Source of the DNA: Faecousia sp. | GTDB lineage: Bacteria > Bacillota > Clostridia > Oscillospirales > Oscillospiraceae | Reading direction: 5' to 3' | Assembly (NCBI GenBank): GCA_029257335.1 | Contig: JARIBV010000133.1 | Coordinates: 1-64,000, forward strand | Length of the DNA stretch: 64,000 nt | In this document: positions 25,349 through 33,638 of the stretch, in pieces | Layout of the letters: each line of letters opens with the position of its first letter | Position numbering within the stretch: the stretch's first letter is position 1 | The notes under the pieces: generated by a model | Databases searched by the model: none | What the model was told of the DNA's origin: nothing | The model's input: only the letters and a program-made list of their open reading frames with translations | Translations under genes and position numbers: made by a program

Positions 25349-26824
25349 ATGAAGCGTATCGTTAGTTTACTCCTGGTCCTGAGCGTGGTCTTCGCTCTGG
25401 GCATGACCGCCATGGCTGCGGAGGAGAAGGCAGCCCCGGAGGCTCCCAAGTACACCATCACCATTCAAAATCCCACCCCCGGTCACACCTACGAAGCCTA
25501 TCAGATCTTCGCAGCCACCCTCTCCAAGGACGGAAAAATTTTGTCCGATGTGAAGTGGGGTACCGGCGTGACCCAGGAAGTCCAGACTGCCATGGGCAAC
25601 GCCGCAGACAAGGTATTGGAACTTACGGACGAAGGAAAGGCTAAGAACTTTGCCAAGGAAGTGGCAAAGTATTTAAACAGCGCAAATGCCAAGAAGAGCA
25701 GTGCTGTTGACGGCAACAACTACACCATCGGAAACCTGGAAGCTGGCTACTATCTGGTGAAGGACACGGACGGCTCCGTTACAGGTCACGACTCCTACAC
25801 TGCCTACATTATGCAGGTGGTGGGCGATAAAACCGTATCGCCCAAGTCCGGCGTGGCACAGGTAGAGAAGAAGGTCAAGGACATCAACGACACCACAGGT
25901 GCAATGACCGAGTGGCAGGATTCCGCGGACTATGATGTAAACGACGAGATCCCCTTCCAGCTGAAGGCCACTCTGGCCCCCAATGTGGACGCTTACAATA
26001 CCTACAAGGTGGTATTCCACGATACCCTGTCTGAGGGCCTGACCTATAAAAATGTGCAGAAAATCACCATTGACGGCAACGAAGTGACCAGCCACTTTAC
26101 TGTTACACACACCCCCGAAGGCAACAAGCTCACCATCTCCTGCGACGATGTCAAGGCACAGGGAGCAAGGAACGATTCTGTGATTATTGTAGAATACACC
26201 GCAACCCTGAATGACAAGGCTGTGCTGGGTTCCAAAGGCAACCCCAACACCGTACATCTGGAGTTCTCCAACAACCCCAACTATGCAGGAGAGGCAGCTG
26301 CCAGCCCCATGGGCAAGACCCCTGAGGACAAGGTCATGATCTTTACCTATCAGGTAGAGGTCAATAAGGTCAACGAGAAGGATCAGCCCCTGCAGGGCGC
26401 AGGCTTCACCCTGTACAAGAAGTACAAGGACGAAGCTGAAAACGAAGGTTACCGCAAGATCGGTGAAGAAAAGACCGGCGGTACCACCTTTAACTGGACG
26501 GGTCTGGACGACGGCGAGTACAAGCTGGTGGAAACCACCACTCCCGACGGTTACAACACCATGAAAGATGTTCTGTTCACCATCGATGCTGCCCATGACG
26601 AAGTCAGCGAGAATCCCGCACTGAACACGCTGACCGGCGGCGATACATTCACCGGCGCTGTGGACACTGGCAAGCTGACTGCACAGATCGTCAACAAGCC
26701 CGGCGTGCAGCTGCCCAGCACCGGCGGTGTGGGTACCACCATCTTCTACATCGCAGGCGGCGTGCTGGTCCTGCTGTCCGGCGTGGTGCTGCTGACCAAG
26801 AAGCGCAGCTACGAGCAGGCATAA
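25349..26824 (+). CDS. LPXTG backbone (major) pilin, SpaA type
   Basis: A 491-aa pilin. A signal peptide ends around MTAMAAEE; a pilin-motif-like lysine lies in TVSPKSG; Ig-like domains follow; the last domain has an E-box-like LVETTTPDGY, expected to form an isopeptide bond. LPSTG is at residues 455-459, then a membrane segment and KKRS tail. Sortase C would join the Thr of LPSTG to the pilin lysine of the next subunit to form the shaft. GAAAGGAAAGAAAAAGT precedes the ATG. The gene lies between the tip adhesin and sortase C, the classic order. The codon use (AAG, GGC) looks like that of a highly expressed gene. Confidence 0.93.
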   Translation: MKRIVSLLLVLSVVFALGMTAMAAEEKAAPEAPKYTITIQNPTPGHTYEAYQIFAATLSKDGKILSDVKWGTGVTQEVQTAMGNAADKVLELTDEGKAKNFAKEVAKYLNSANAKKSSAVDGNNYTIGNLEAGYYLVKDTDGSVTGHDSYTAYIMQVVGDKTVSPKSGVAQVEKKVKDINDTTGAMTEWQDSADYDVNDEIPFQLKATLAPNVDAYNTYKVVFHDTLSEGLTYKNVQKITIDGNEVTSHFTVTHTPEGNKLTISCDDVKAQGARNDSVIIVEYTATLNDKAVLGSKGNPNTVHLEFSNNPNYAGEAAASPMGKTPEDKVMIFTYQVEVNKVNEKDQPLQGAGFTLYKKYKDEAENEGYRKIGEEKTGGTTFNWTGLDDGEYKLVETTTPDGYNTMKDVLFTIDAAHDEVSENPALNTLTGGDTFTGAVDTGKLTAQIVNKPGVQLPSTGGVGTTIFYIAGGVLVLLSGVVLLTKKRSYEQA

Positions 26825-26842
26825 GAAAAACAGTTATCAGTT

Positions 26843-26876
26843 CTGTTCCCGGGGAGCCCGGCTCCCCGGGAGGACA
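26843..26876 (+). promoter_or_regulatory. GC-rich hairpin between pilin and sortase genes
   Basis: A perfect ten-pair stem CCCGGGGAGC / GCTCCCCGGG with a three-base loop, extended by CTGT / ACAG. There is no T-run, so it probably protects the pilin mRNA 3' end or only partly terminates, giving more pilin than sortase. Confidence 0.6.
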
Positions 26877-26893
26877 GGCGTAAGGAGATCCCA

Positions 26894-27709
26894 ATGAAAA
26901 AGAAACTCTCTACCCTTATTTTGATCTGCATATTTTTGATTGGTGTGTCCTTACTCCTGTACCCCACCGTCAGCAACTATTGGAATCAGCGCCATCAGTC
27001 TCAGGCCATTGCCGTCTATGAAGAGCAGGTGCACAACTTGCAGGAGGACCGGTATCAGCAGATCTGGGAGGAAGCCCGGGCCTATAATGAACAGATGAAG
27101 CACCGGGAAAACCTGTTTTTGCCTGATGAGGAGCAGAAGCAGGAATATGAGCAGCTCCTGAATGTGGGTGGAACCGGTGTGATGGGATATGTGGAGATTC
27201 CCTCCATTGATGTAAAGCTGCCCATTTATCACGGAACCGACCACGGCGTTTTGCAGGTGGCGGTGGGCCATCTGGAATGGTCCAGCCTGCCCGTTGGCGG
27301 TCTTGGGACTCACAGCGTCCTGTCCGGCCACAGAGGCCTGCCCAGTGCCACCTTGCTCACGGATCTGGACAAGATGGTGGAAGGGGACCTGTTTTATGTG
27401 CGGGTGCTGGATGAGGTCCTCACCTATCAGGTGGATCAGATCCTGATCGTGGAGCCGGAGGATACCAAGCCCCTTCTGGCCGAGCAGGGCAAGGATCTGT
27501 GCACACTGGTTACCTGTACCCCCTATGGAATCAACTCCCACCGCCTGCTGGTTCGGGGACAGCGCATCGATACGGTGCAGGAGACTAAGACCTATGTCAC
27601 TGCGGATGCAGTGCTCATGGATACGAAAGTAACCGCGGCCATTGTGGCAGCTCCCTTTGTGGTGGTACTGCTGATTGTGTTTGCGGTGCCCAAGCGTAAG
27701 AAAAAGTAA
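26894..27709 (+). CDS. srtC: Class C (pilin-polymerising) sortase
   Basis: A 271-aa membrane transpeptidase with an N-terminal helix (about residues 7-24) and a second C-terminal helix (about 245-265) followed by a basic tail, the class C layout. The catalytic triad is visible: His in LSGHRG (about 146), Cys in LVTCTPYG (about 208) and Arg in SHRLLVRG (about 217). The Asp-Pro-aromatic lid motif of many class C enzymes was not found. It lies just after the major pilin gene and should polymerise it. AAGGAGATCCC precedes the ATG. Confidence 0.93.
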   Translation: MKKKLSTLILICIFLIGVSLLLYPTVSNYWNQRHQSQAIAVYEEQVHNLQEDRYQQIWEEARAYNEQMKHRENLFLPDEEQKQEYEQLLNVGGTGVMGYVEIPSIDVKLPIYHGTDHGVLQVAVGHLEWSSLPVGGLGTHSVLSGHRGLPSATLLTDLDKMVEGDLFYVRVLDEVLTYQVDQILIVEPEDTKPLLAEQGKDLCTLVTCTPYGINSHRLLVRGQRIDTVQETKTYVTADAVLMDTKVTAAIVAAPFVVVLLIVFAVPKRKKK

Positions 27710-27722
27710 GGAGGCATATGCA

Positions 27723-28397
27723 GTGAAAAAACGAATTTCATCTTTTCTGTTTGTCTTGTTTCTGCTTTGCGTCCTGAGCGCCGGGGCGCTGGCCCACGAC
27801 GTTCCCGATTTGGGCCGGTCCGGCTCCATCACCGTGCATTTGCAGGATGACGGAAAAAAGCTGTCCTCCGGGAGCCTGACCTTTTATCGGGTGGGACAGA
27901 TCGTAAATCGGGACGGAAACTATGAATTTTGTCTCACGGAGTCCTTTGCAAACAGCGGGGAGTCTTTGGAAAATGTCCATTCGCCCGATTTGGCAAAAAA
28001 GCTTCTGAACTATGGGGAAAAGCAGCAGATTCCCGGAAAGACCCTGCCCATCCGGGACGGGGTGGTTTCCTTCCGGGCAGGTACCGGGGAACTGGGCCTG
28101 TATCTGGTGGCGCAGAAGGAGCCCTCTCAGGGATATGCCCCCATTGATCCCTTCCTGATTGCCGTACCCAATGTGGAACAGGATGTATATGTATATGAAG
28201 TGGATGCCACCCCTAAGGTGGATCTGGAGACGGCACCTCCCACAGAGCCGCCTTCTCCCCCTCCTTCCGGGCCGAAGCTTCCCCATACAGGCCAGTGGAA
28301 ATATCCCGTTCCCATATTGGCCATTCTTGGCCTGGGCCTCATAGGCGGCGGACTGCTGCTGCGCCGGGGCGACAAAAAGGAACACCATGAAAAGTAA
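27723..28397 (+). CDS. LPHTG minor / basal pilin
   Basis: A 224-aa exported protein. A signal peptide ends near AGALAHD, then one pilin-like domain with ELGLYLVAQKEPSQGY, a Pro-rich neck (PPTEPPSPPPSGPK), LPHTG at 186-190, a hydrophobic stretch and an RRGDKKEHHEK tail. Its size and Pro-rich neck fit a basal pilin such as SpaB-like proteins, which fixes the shaft to the cell wall. The start is the GTG at 27723 after AAGGAGG; an ATG five bases earlier is out of frame and stops at once. It overlaps the next sortase gene by 11 bases. Confidence 0.88.
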   Translation: MKKRISSFLFVLFLLCVLSAGALAHDVPDLGRSGSITVHLQDDGKKLSSGSLTFYRVGQIVNRDGNYEFCLTESFANSGESLENVHSPDLAKKLLNYGEKQQIPGKTLPIRDGVVSFRAGTGELGLYLVAQKEPSQGYAPIDPFLIAVPNVEQDVYVYEVDATPKVDLETAPPTEPPSPPPSGPKLPHTGQWKYPVPILAILGLGLIGGGLLLRRGDKKEHHEK

Positions 28398-29043
28398 GAT
28401 TTCCGGAATCCTGATAGGCTGCGGCGGTTTGCTGGTGCTGGCGGCTCTGGTTCTGTTTGGCTATAACCAGCAAGAGGGGCTTCAGGCCCGGAAAACGGCG
28501 GAGGCAGTGCTGCCGCAGCTGGAGGTGCAGATGGAGGCCAGACAGCGCCCCGGGCAGGAATCTCCCGTGAGGGAAGAACCGCTCCCGGCTCAACCCTACT
28601 CCACCCGGATGGACACGGTGACCATAGACGGATATGCCTACATCGGCACCCTGACCATTCCGTCCCTGAATCTCCGGCTGCCGATTATGGACACCTGGAG
28701 TGACGAGCAGCTGAAGATGACCCCCTGCCGTTATGCGGGCTCATTGAACGGGGACGATCTGGTGCTCATGGGGCACAACTATGTCTATGGCTTCGGTCAG
28801 CTGGACCGGCTGGAGGTGGGACAGACCCTGTATTTTGAGGATGTAAATGGGATTACCACCACCTATGAGGTGGTACTGACCGATGTGCTGGGAGAGGAAG
28901 CGGTGGAGGAAATGGTGAACGGTTCTTCCGACCTCACCCTTTTCACCTGCACTTATGACGGCAGAGACCGGCTGACCATTCGGGCGGAGAGACAGGCCCG
29001 TGCTCAGGCCTCCCATAGCCCCGTGGAACACACGATTCCATAG
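28387..29043 (+). CDS. Second sortase, not class C
   Basis: A 218-aa sortase with one N-terminal membrane helix (about residues 7-24) and no C-terminal one. Catalytic His in LMGHNY (about 130), Cys in LFTCTYDGRDRL (about 188), and the Arg shortly after. The missing C-terminal helix separates it from the class C enzyme at 26894, and it could be the housekeeping-like sortase that attaches the finished pilus, through the LPHTG protein, to peptidoglycan. Its start overlaps the minor pilin gene, suggesting translational coupling. Class D or E are both possible. Confidence 0.88.
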   Translation: MKSKISGILIGCGGLLVLAALVLFGYNQQEGLQARKTAEAVLPQLEVQMEARQRPGQESPVREEPLPAQPYSTRMDTVTIDGYAYIGTLTIPSLNLRLPIMDTWSDEQLKMTPCRYAGSLNGDDLVLMGHNYVYGFGQLDRLEVGQTLYFEDVNGITTTYEVVLTDVLGEEAVEEMVNGSSDLTLFTCTYDGRDRLTIRAERQARAQASHSPVEHTIP

Positions 29044-29078
29044 AAAAAAGGCCCTGACATCCTGGTGGTGTCAGGGCC
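29044..29078. terminator. Bidirectional terminator between the pilus operon and its convergent regulator
   Basis: GGCCCTGACA / TGTCAGGGCC (29050-29078). On the minus strand TTTTTTCTA follows, a strong terminator for the SARP gene; on the plus strand only TTCGG follows. Confidence 0.82.
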
Positions 29079-29098
29079 TTCGGTATTGACAAGGGAAA

Positions 29099-30316
29099 TT
29101 ATTTGGAGACGGGTTCCCCCTCTGTTACGGAAAAAACACTGTATTGCGTATATTTTTTCCAGGATTTGTGTTCCTTGGCGAAGCGGTCCAGAATGCGTTC
29201 GTAGATCATCTGGCAGTTGTCTGCACTGGCACCTACCAGCATAATGAGGAACTGGCTGGGGCTGTATTTTGTAAAGCAGTCCCCACGACGCAGGCTGCTG
29301 CGGATGGCTTTGTGCAGATTCTGAGACAGGACCTCCAGCTTTTCCTTTTCTTCCAGAGGATGCCCGTATCCGTCCGTGAGAGAGCAGATCATGACCTGAG
29401 CCGAAAGACTCATTCGATTGATGAGACGACGGATCAGACGGTAATTGTCCCGGAAGCTGGGAAGTGTGCAGTAAAAGGCTCCGGTTTCGTGCTCCGAAAT
29501 GGACAGAAGCTTCTGAATGTCCCTTGTATTCTGATAGCTGCGCCCCATTTTGACGCTCATTTCCTGAAAGAGATTCATCATTTTTTCTGACGGGCTGATG
29601 CCAAGCTCCTCAAAGAGCATCTTTGAGGTTTCTTCGTAATACTGAAGTGCTTCCCGGTAACGGTTCAGAGAAATCAAAGCATCGATTTTGATGGACTGCC
29701 ATTCTTCAAATGGGTACATCTGTACGGCAACAGTGGACAGATCCAGAATCTTTTCATACTCCCGATTATCCTTGAGATAGTCACACAGGTACAGAAAGGC
29801 CTGCGTATACAGATTTTTGTATTTGATGCTGTTTACAATGACCCAGTCATCCTCCGACAGGGCAGGCAGAAACACCCCGCGATACAGGGTGAAGGCCTGC
29901 TCGTAAAGACCGGCCTGGGCTTCGTGGGTCGGGGCCTCCTTGGCAGAGACGATCAATTCTTCCAATTCCTGCACATCCAGCCTGGTTGGCATAGGGCTGT
30001 TCCAGCGGTAAATGCCATCTATCACCTGAATATAGTCGTATTCCGGCAGACCGGCCTCGATCAGGAGCTTTTTGAGACGGTGGGCGGTGACACGAAGATT
30101 GTTTGCCACATCGCACAGCTCCTCCTGATAATACAGTTCTTGCAGCAGCTGGGTTCGGGAGATCCCGCCGTTGATTGCGGTCATATACAGCAGAATCTGC
30201 AACAGCCGCATGGATTTTGTGGTGGTTTGGGGCTTAAAGGAAATGGGGCGATCCCCATAGGTCATGGAAAATCTTCCGAGCATCGTAACATACAATATGG
30301 GCTTTCTCTGTTCCAT
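29099..30316 (-). CDS. SARP/BTAD-type transcription regulator with a degenerate GGDEF-like C-terminus
   Basis: A 405-aa protein. Residues 1-100 form an OmpR-like winged helix (SMRLLQILLYMTAINGG, NNLRVTAHRLKKLL); about 105-255 is a BTAD helical repeat region (RLDVQELEELI, ALQYYEETSKMLFEELGI); about 285-400 looks like a cyclase fold with RSSLRRGDCFTKYSPSQFLIML, where SPSQF stands in place of GGDEF. The last part is my reading of a weak similarity. Such regulators activate nearby genes. It points into the pilus operon and may link it to c-di-GMP. TAAGGAGGTTCC precedes the ATG. Confidence 0.82.
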   Translation of the reverse strand: MEQRKPILYVTMLGRFSMTYGDRPISFKPQTTTKSMRLLQILLYMTAINGGISRTQLLQELYYQEELCDVANNLRVTAHRLKKLLIEAGLPEYDYIQVIDGIYRWNSPMPTRLDVQELEELIVSAKEAPTHEAQAGLYEQAFTLYRGVFLPALSEDDWVIVNSIKYKNLYTQAFLYLCDYLKDNREYEKILDLSTVAVQMYPFEEWQSIKIDALISLNRYREALQYYEETSKMLFEELGISPSEKMMNLFQEMSVKMGRSYQNTRDIQKLLSISEHETGAFYCTLPSFRDNYRLIRRLINRMSLSAQVMICSLTDGYGHPLEEKEKLEVLSQNLHKAIRSSLRRGDCFTKYSPSQFLIMLVGASADNCQMIYERILDRFAKEHKSWKKYTQYSVFSVTEGEPVSK

Positions 30317-30461
30317 GGAACCTCCTTATCAAATTTCCGTGGGTCCCCCATGAAAATGAGGAACCTGTTACCGTTGTTCTGACCGAAACAGGGCAATGCT
30401 TTGCTTGTTATGGTTGGCAGGGGATAGGGAATTTTCGGGTATTCCCATTTAATAAGTACCC

Positions 30462-30490
30462 ATTATATTCCAAGAACCGGGATGTTACAA
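30462..30490 (-). promoter_or_regulatory. Promoter for the SARP regulator
   Basis: On the minus strand TTGTAA, 17 bases, TATAAT. It leaves a leader of about 140 bases in which nothing else stands out. Confidence 0.65.
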
Positions 30491-30615
30491 GTATCATATT
30501 CCACAAATGACATAATAAAACAAATTTTGAAGATTTTTCCTCCCTTAAAAGGAAAAAACAGGGCCGGCCACGGCGGGAGGATTTTGAATATTCTGTAGTA
30601 AAATGAGCCTCGATG

Positions 30616-30624
30616 TGATATAAT
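30616..30624 (+). promoter_or_regulatory. Extended -10 promoter for the phosphatase-DUF2284 pair
   Basis: TGATATAAT with no good -35 box. It gives a leader of about 155 bases before 30788. Confidence 0.5.
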
Positions 30625-30787
30625 GGTGTATCCTGTGGGAAACGCTGAGAAACACCACAGAAGCGGTCTGATGCAAGGATGTGGCAGATCAAGCTGAAAA
30701 TAGAGGATGGGACGGCCATCCGCCCCATGGGAGCAGGGATGCGGTCTGCTTTCAGGGGGAGCGTGAAGCATTGAGGAGAATCGTAAG

Positions 30788-31252
30788 ATGAAGAAACTAT
30801 TGTTTATCTGCCACGGCAACATCTGCCGTTCCCCTATGGCGGAGTTTATTTTTCGGGATCTGGTTGAAAAACGGGGGCTGGCTTCGGACTTTGAGATCGG
30901 GTCCGCCGCCACCAGCCGGGAGGAGATTGGCAATCCCATCTATCCCCGGGCCAAAAGCGAGCTGAATCGCCACGGAATTTCCTGCCAGGGCCACAGGGCC
31001 AGACAGGTCACCCCGGAGGATTATGCCCATTATGACTATCTGGTGTATATGGAGCAGTATAATGAGCCCCGGCTCATGAAGATCCTGGGCCGGGACCCGG
31101 AGGGAAAGTGCCGCAGATTGATGGACTTTTCCGACCGGCCGGGAGACATTGACGACCCCTGGTACACCGGGGATTTTGCCGGAGTGTTTCAGCAGATTTC
31201 CTACGGCTGTCAGGCACTGCTGGAGAAAGTGGGGGAAGATCATGGATTTTGA
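30788..31252 (+). CDS. Low-molecular-weight protein-tyrosine phosphatase
   Basis: A 154-aa cytoplasmic phosphatase. The P-loop CHGNICRS (C8 to R14, the CX5R signature) is at the N-terminus and the general-acid Asp is in DDPWYTG. Family members remove phosphate from tyrosine (or arginine) residues, often on capsule-control or stress proteins. TGAGGAGAATCGTAAG precedes the ATG. The downstream gene overlaps it by 11 bases, so the two are translated together. The substrate is unknown; no tyrosine kinase gene is visible nearby. Confidence 0.94.
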   Translation: MKKLLFICHGNICRSPMAEFIFRDLVEKRGLASDFEIGSAATSREEIGNPIYPRAKSELNRHGISCQGHRARQVTPEDYAHYDYLVYMEQYNEPRLMKILGRDPEGKCRRLMDFSDRPGDIDDPWYTGDFAGVFQQISYGCQALLEKVGEDHGF

Positions 31253-31775
31253 GAAGCTGGAAGAGGGACTGGCAGAGCTGCCCCTTTACGGATATTTTTT
31301 TCTGGAAACCAAGGACCTTTGTTTTACTGAACGGGTTCGCTATATTTGCAGCCACGAGTGCCAGATGTACGGCAAGACCTGGGCTTGTCCCCCTGCGGTG
31401 GGGACCGTGGAGGAGTGCAAAGCCAAATGTATGGAGTATCCCCAGTATCTGCTTTTGTGCACTGTCACGGAGGTGGAGGATATATCCGACATCGACGGCA
31501 CCCTGGCCACCCGGGCCGACCATGAGGAGATCACCCGGCAGGCAGAACAGATGGTGAAGGAGCAGGGCTTTGAGGTCTATACGCTGTCCACGGAGGCCTG
31601 TTCTCTGTGTCAGACCTGCACCTATCCCCACGGACCCTGCCGCCACCCCGACCGGATGCACCCCTGCATCGAGAGCCACGGCATTTTGCTGACGGAAACG
31701 GCGGAGCAGTGCGGCATTCCTTTTCAGTACGGGGGCAATGTGGTGACTTGGTTCAGCATGATCTTTTATAAGTAA
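31242..31775 (+). CDS. DUF2284 cysteine-rich metal-binding protein
   Basis: A 177-aa protein of the DUF2284 type. The family's cysteine clusters are visible: CSHECQMYGKTWACPP, then CSLCQTCTYPHGPCRHP and HPCIESHG. They probably bind a metal or an iron-sulphur cluster; no reaction is established for the family. The ATG at 31242 follows GGGGGAAG and overlaps the phosphatase gene; the ORF track's longer start lies in the phosphatase frame shadow. No T-run lies on the plus side of the following hairpin. Confidence 0.85.
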   Translation: MDFEKLEEGLAELPLYGYFFLETKDLCFTERVRYICSHECQMYGKTWACPPAVGTVEECKAKCMEYPQYLLLCTVTEVEDISDIDGTLATRADHEEITRQAEQMVKEQGFEVYTLSTEACSLCQTCTYPHGPCRHPDRMHPCIESHGILLTETAEQCGIPFQYGGNVVTWFSMIFYK

Positions 31776-31815
31776 AATAAAAATCCGCATCTGCAAGGGG
31801 AGCTTGCAGGTGCGG
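31774..31815 (-). terminator. Terminator after the HPr-like gene
   Basis: CCGCATCTGCAAG / CTTGCAGGTGCGG with a GGGA loop and one G-T pair (31785-31815). On the minus strand ATTTTTATTTTA follows. The stem touches the HPr-like stop codon. Confidence 0.85.
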
Positions 31816-32055
31816 CTAGGAACAACTGAGGAAGGCGCAGGACTGAGAACGAAATTCTTCAAATTCCGTATCGTTGCAGTTCATTTTGACATGAAGGGGA
31901 TTTTCCAGGTCCAGACTAAACATCCCCATGAACGACTTGGCGTTGACGCACTGCCAATCCGTGCACACAGACACCTCAAAGGGCTGGACAGTGGCGAGCT
32001 GGACAAATCGTTTGATTTCATCCATGGTGGACAGACGAATTAAAAATTCATGCAT
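31816..32055 (-). CDS. HPr-like protein lacking the active-site histidine
   Basis: A 79-aa protein with the HPr fold. The region around the regulatory serine is well kept (CVNAKSFMGMFSLDL, compare VNAKSIMG in HPr), and the length is right. The N-terminal GLHARPA loop that carries the phospho-histidine is replaced by TMDEIKRF, so it cannot pass phosphate in a PTS. It may be a regulatory relative comparable in idea to Crh, controlled through the serine. The ATG at 32055 follows GGAGGTGCACCGTAT; the ORF track start is upstream of that site. Divergent from mtaB. Confidence 0.82.
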   Translation of the reverse strand: MHEFLIRLSTMDEIKRFVQLATVQPFEVSVCTDWQCVNAKSFMGMFSLDLENPLHVKMNCNDTEFEEFRSQSCAFLSCS

Positions 32056-32123
32056 ATACGGTGCACCTCCACAGTGGTGGGCCGGGGAAATCCCGTAGAT
32101 TTTACCCAGCAAAGTATACGATT

Positions 32124-32153
32124 ATTATAGTGCACATTCGGCTGGTTTTGCAA
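32124..32153 (-). promoter_or_regulatory. Promoter for the HPr-like gene
   Basis: On the minus strand TTGCAA, 18 bases, TATAAT. Confidence 0.65.
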
Positions 32154-32210
32154 GTGAGAGTATAGGCCAAGAAAATATGTATAGTACAGTTGAAATTTGG
32201 TGATTTTTAC

Positions 32211-33503
32211 ATGAAGTTTGCTTTTTATACCTTGGGCTGCAAGGTAAACCAATACGAGACCCAGGCCATGGAGCAGAAGCTTCGTTCCATGGGGCATACC
32301 ATCGGCCACTTTGAAGAGGTCTGCGATGGCTACATTATCAACACCTGCACCGTCACGGCGGTGGCAGATAAGAAAAACCGGGCGGTGATCCGCAGATGCC
32401 GCCGGCAGAACCCCCAGGCCGTGGTGGGGGTCTGCGGCTGCTATGCCCAGGTCAGTCCGGAGGACATCCGGGCCATGGAAGTGGATGTGATTTCCGGCAG
32501 CGCACAGCGGGAAGCCTTTCTGGATATGATGGTGGATGCCGTATCGGACCGCCACAGAAGAGAGCATCTGGATGAGGCACTGAAGCGCAGAGCCTTTGAG
32601 GTGCTTCCCGCAGGAGGACTGGAGCAGCGCACCCGTGCCATGCTGAAGGTACAGGACGGCTGCAACAACTTCTGCTCCTACTGCATCATTCCCTATGCCA
32701 GAGGGCCGGTCCGGTCCGCTCCCTTGCAGGAGGTCCTGACCCAGGCCGGAAGCCTCCGGGAGGCGGGCTATCGGGAAGTGGTGATTACGGGCATCGAAAT
32801 TGCCTCCTGGGGCTGGGACTTCAAAAACGGAGAGGACCTCACGGACCTCATTGAGGCCCTGTGCCGGGAGCTGGAAGGGGTCCGGGTGCGTCTGGGATCG
32901 CTGGAACCCAGAATCATCACGGAGGAATTCTGCCGCAGGCTGTCCGGGTTTTCCAATCTGTGTCCCCAGTTCCATCTGAGCCTGCAATCCGGCAGCGACA
33001 CGGTGCTGCGCCGGATGCGTCGGAAGTATGATTCGGCCCGGTATTATGAAAGTGTGGAGCTTCTCAACCGGTATTTCCCCGGCTGCGCCATTACCACGGA
33101 CCTGATCGTGGGCTTTCCCGGGGAGACGGAGCAGGAGCTGGAGGATTCTCTGGCCTTTGCCCGGAGGTGCCGGTTTGCGGCCATGCACATTTTCCCCTAT
33201 TCCCGGCGGCCCGGCACCCCGGCGGATGCCATGCCCGGCCAGCTGTCCAAACAGGAGAAGGAAAGCCGCTCCGCAAGAGCGGTGACGGTGGCCAAGGCCC
33301 TGGAGCAGGACTATTTGCAGGCCCTGGTGGGCACGGTGCAGGAGGTCCTCTTTGAAGAACCGGCAGGGGAATCCCTCTTTACGGGCCACGCCCCCAACTA
33401 TGCCAAGATCTACGCAAATGGCCGGGAGCTGCACAACCAAATCCGAAGGGTAAAGGTGATGGAGCTGTATGAAGACGGCCTTTTAGGAGAAATAGAGCCA
33501 TGA
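32211..33503 (+). CDS. mtaB: tRNA t6A37 methylthiotransferase (MtaB family)
   Basis: A 430-aa radical-SAM enzyme that adds a methylthio group to N6-threonylcarbamoyladenosine-37 of tRNA. N-terminal MTTase domain with Cys in YTLGCKVN, NTCTV and GCYAQ; radical-SAM cluster motif CNNFCSYC (C151, C155, C158); a C-terminal TRAM-like part (VQEVLFEEP...HAPNYAKIYA). FYTLGCKVNQYE and length mark it as MtaB rather than MiaB or RimO. The ATG at 32211 follows GGTGAT by six bases; an in-frame TTG at 32190 is less likely. Single gene with a strong terminator. Confidence 0.94.
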   Translation: MKFAFYTLGCKVNQYETQAMEQKLRSMGHTIGHFEEVCDGYIINTCTVTAVADKKNRAVIRRCRRQNPQAVVGVCGCYAQVSPEDIRAMEVDVISGSAQREAFLDMMVDAVSDRHRREHLDEALKRRAFEVLPAGGLEQRTRAMLKVQDGCNNFCSYCIIPYARGPVRSAPLQEVLTQAGSLREAGYREVVITGIEIASWGWDFKNGEDLTDLIEALCRELEGVRVRLGSLEPRIITEEFCRRLSGFSNLCPQFHLSLQSGSDTVLRRMRRKYDSARYYESVELLNRYFPGCAITTDLIVGFPGETEQELEDSLAFARRCRFAAMHIFPYSRRPGTPADAMPGQLSKQEKESRSARAVTVAKALEQDYLQALVGTVQEVLFEEPAGESLFTGHAPNYAKIYANGRELHNQIRRVKVMELYEDGLLGEIEP

Positions 33504-33510
33504 CCAAACA

Positions 33511-33538
33511 AAGCTCCCCGGCATCCGGGGAGCTTTTG
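33511..33538 (+). terminator. Intrinsic terminator after mtaB
   Basis: AAGCTCCCCGG / CCGGGGAGCTT with a CAT loop, then TTTG. Confidence 0.8.
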
Positions 33539-33560
33539 TGCGCCGCAAACGAAACTTCGT

Positions 33561-33589
33561 TTGGAATTTGGAGAAATCTGTGCTATAAT
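33561..33589 (+). promoter_or_regulatory. Promoter for the acyl-CoA ligase unit
   Basis: TTGGAA, 17 bases, TATAAT, with TGC just before the -10 box (extended). Confidence 0.75.
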
Positions 33590-33638
33590 GATACAGTGTT
33601 TCAAAACCCTTTATGAAGGAAAGAGAGGATCTGCGGAA

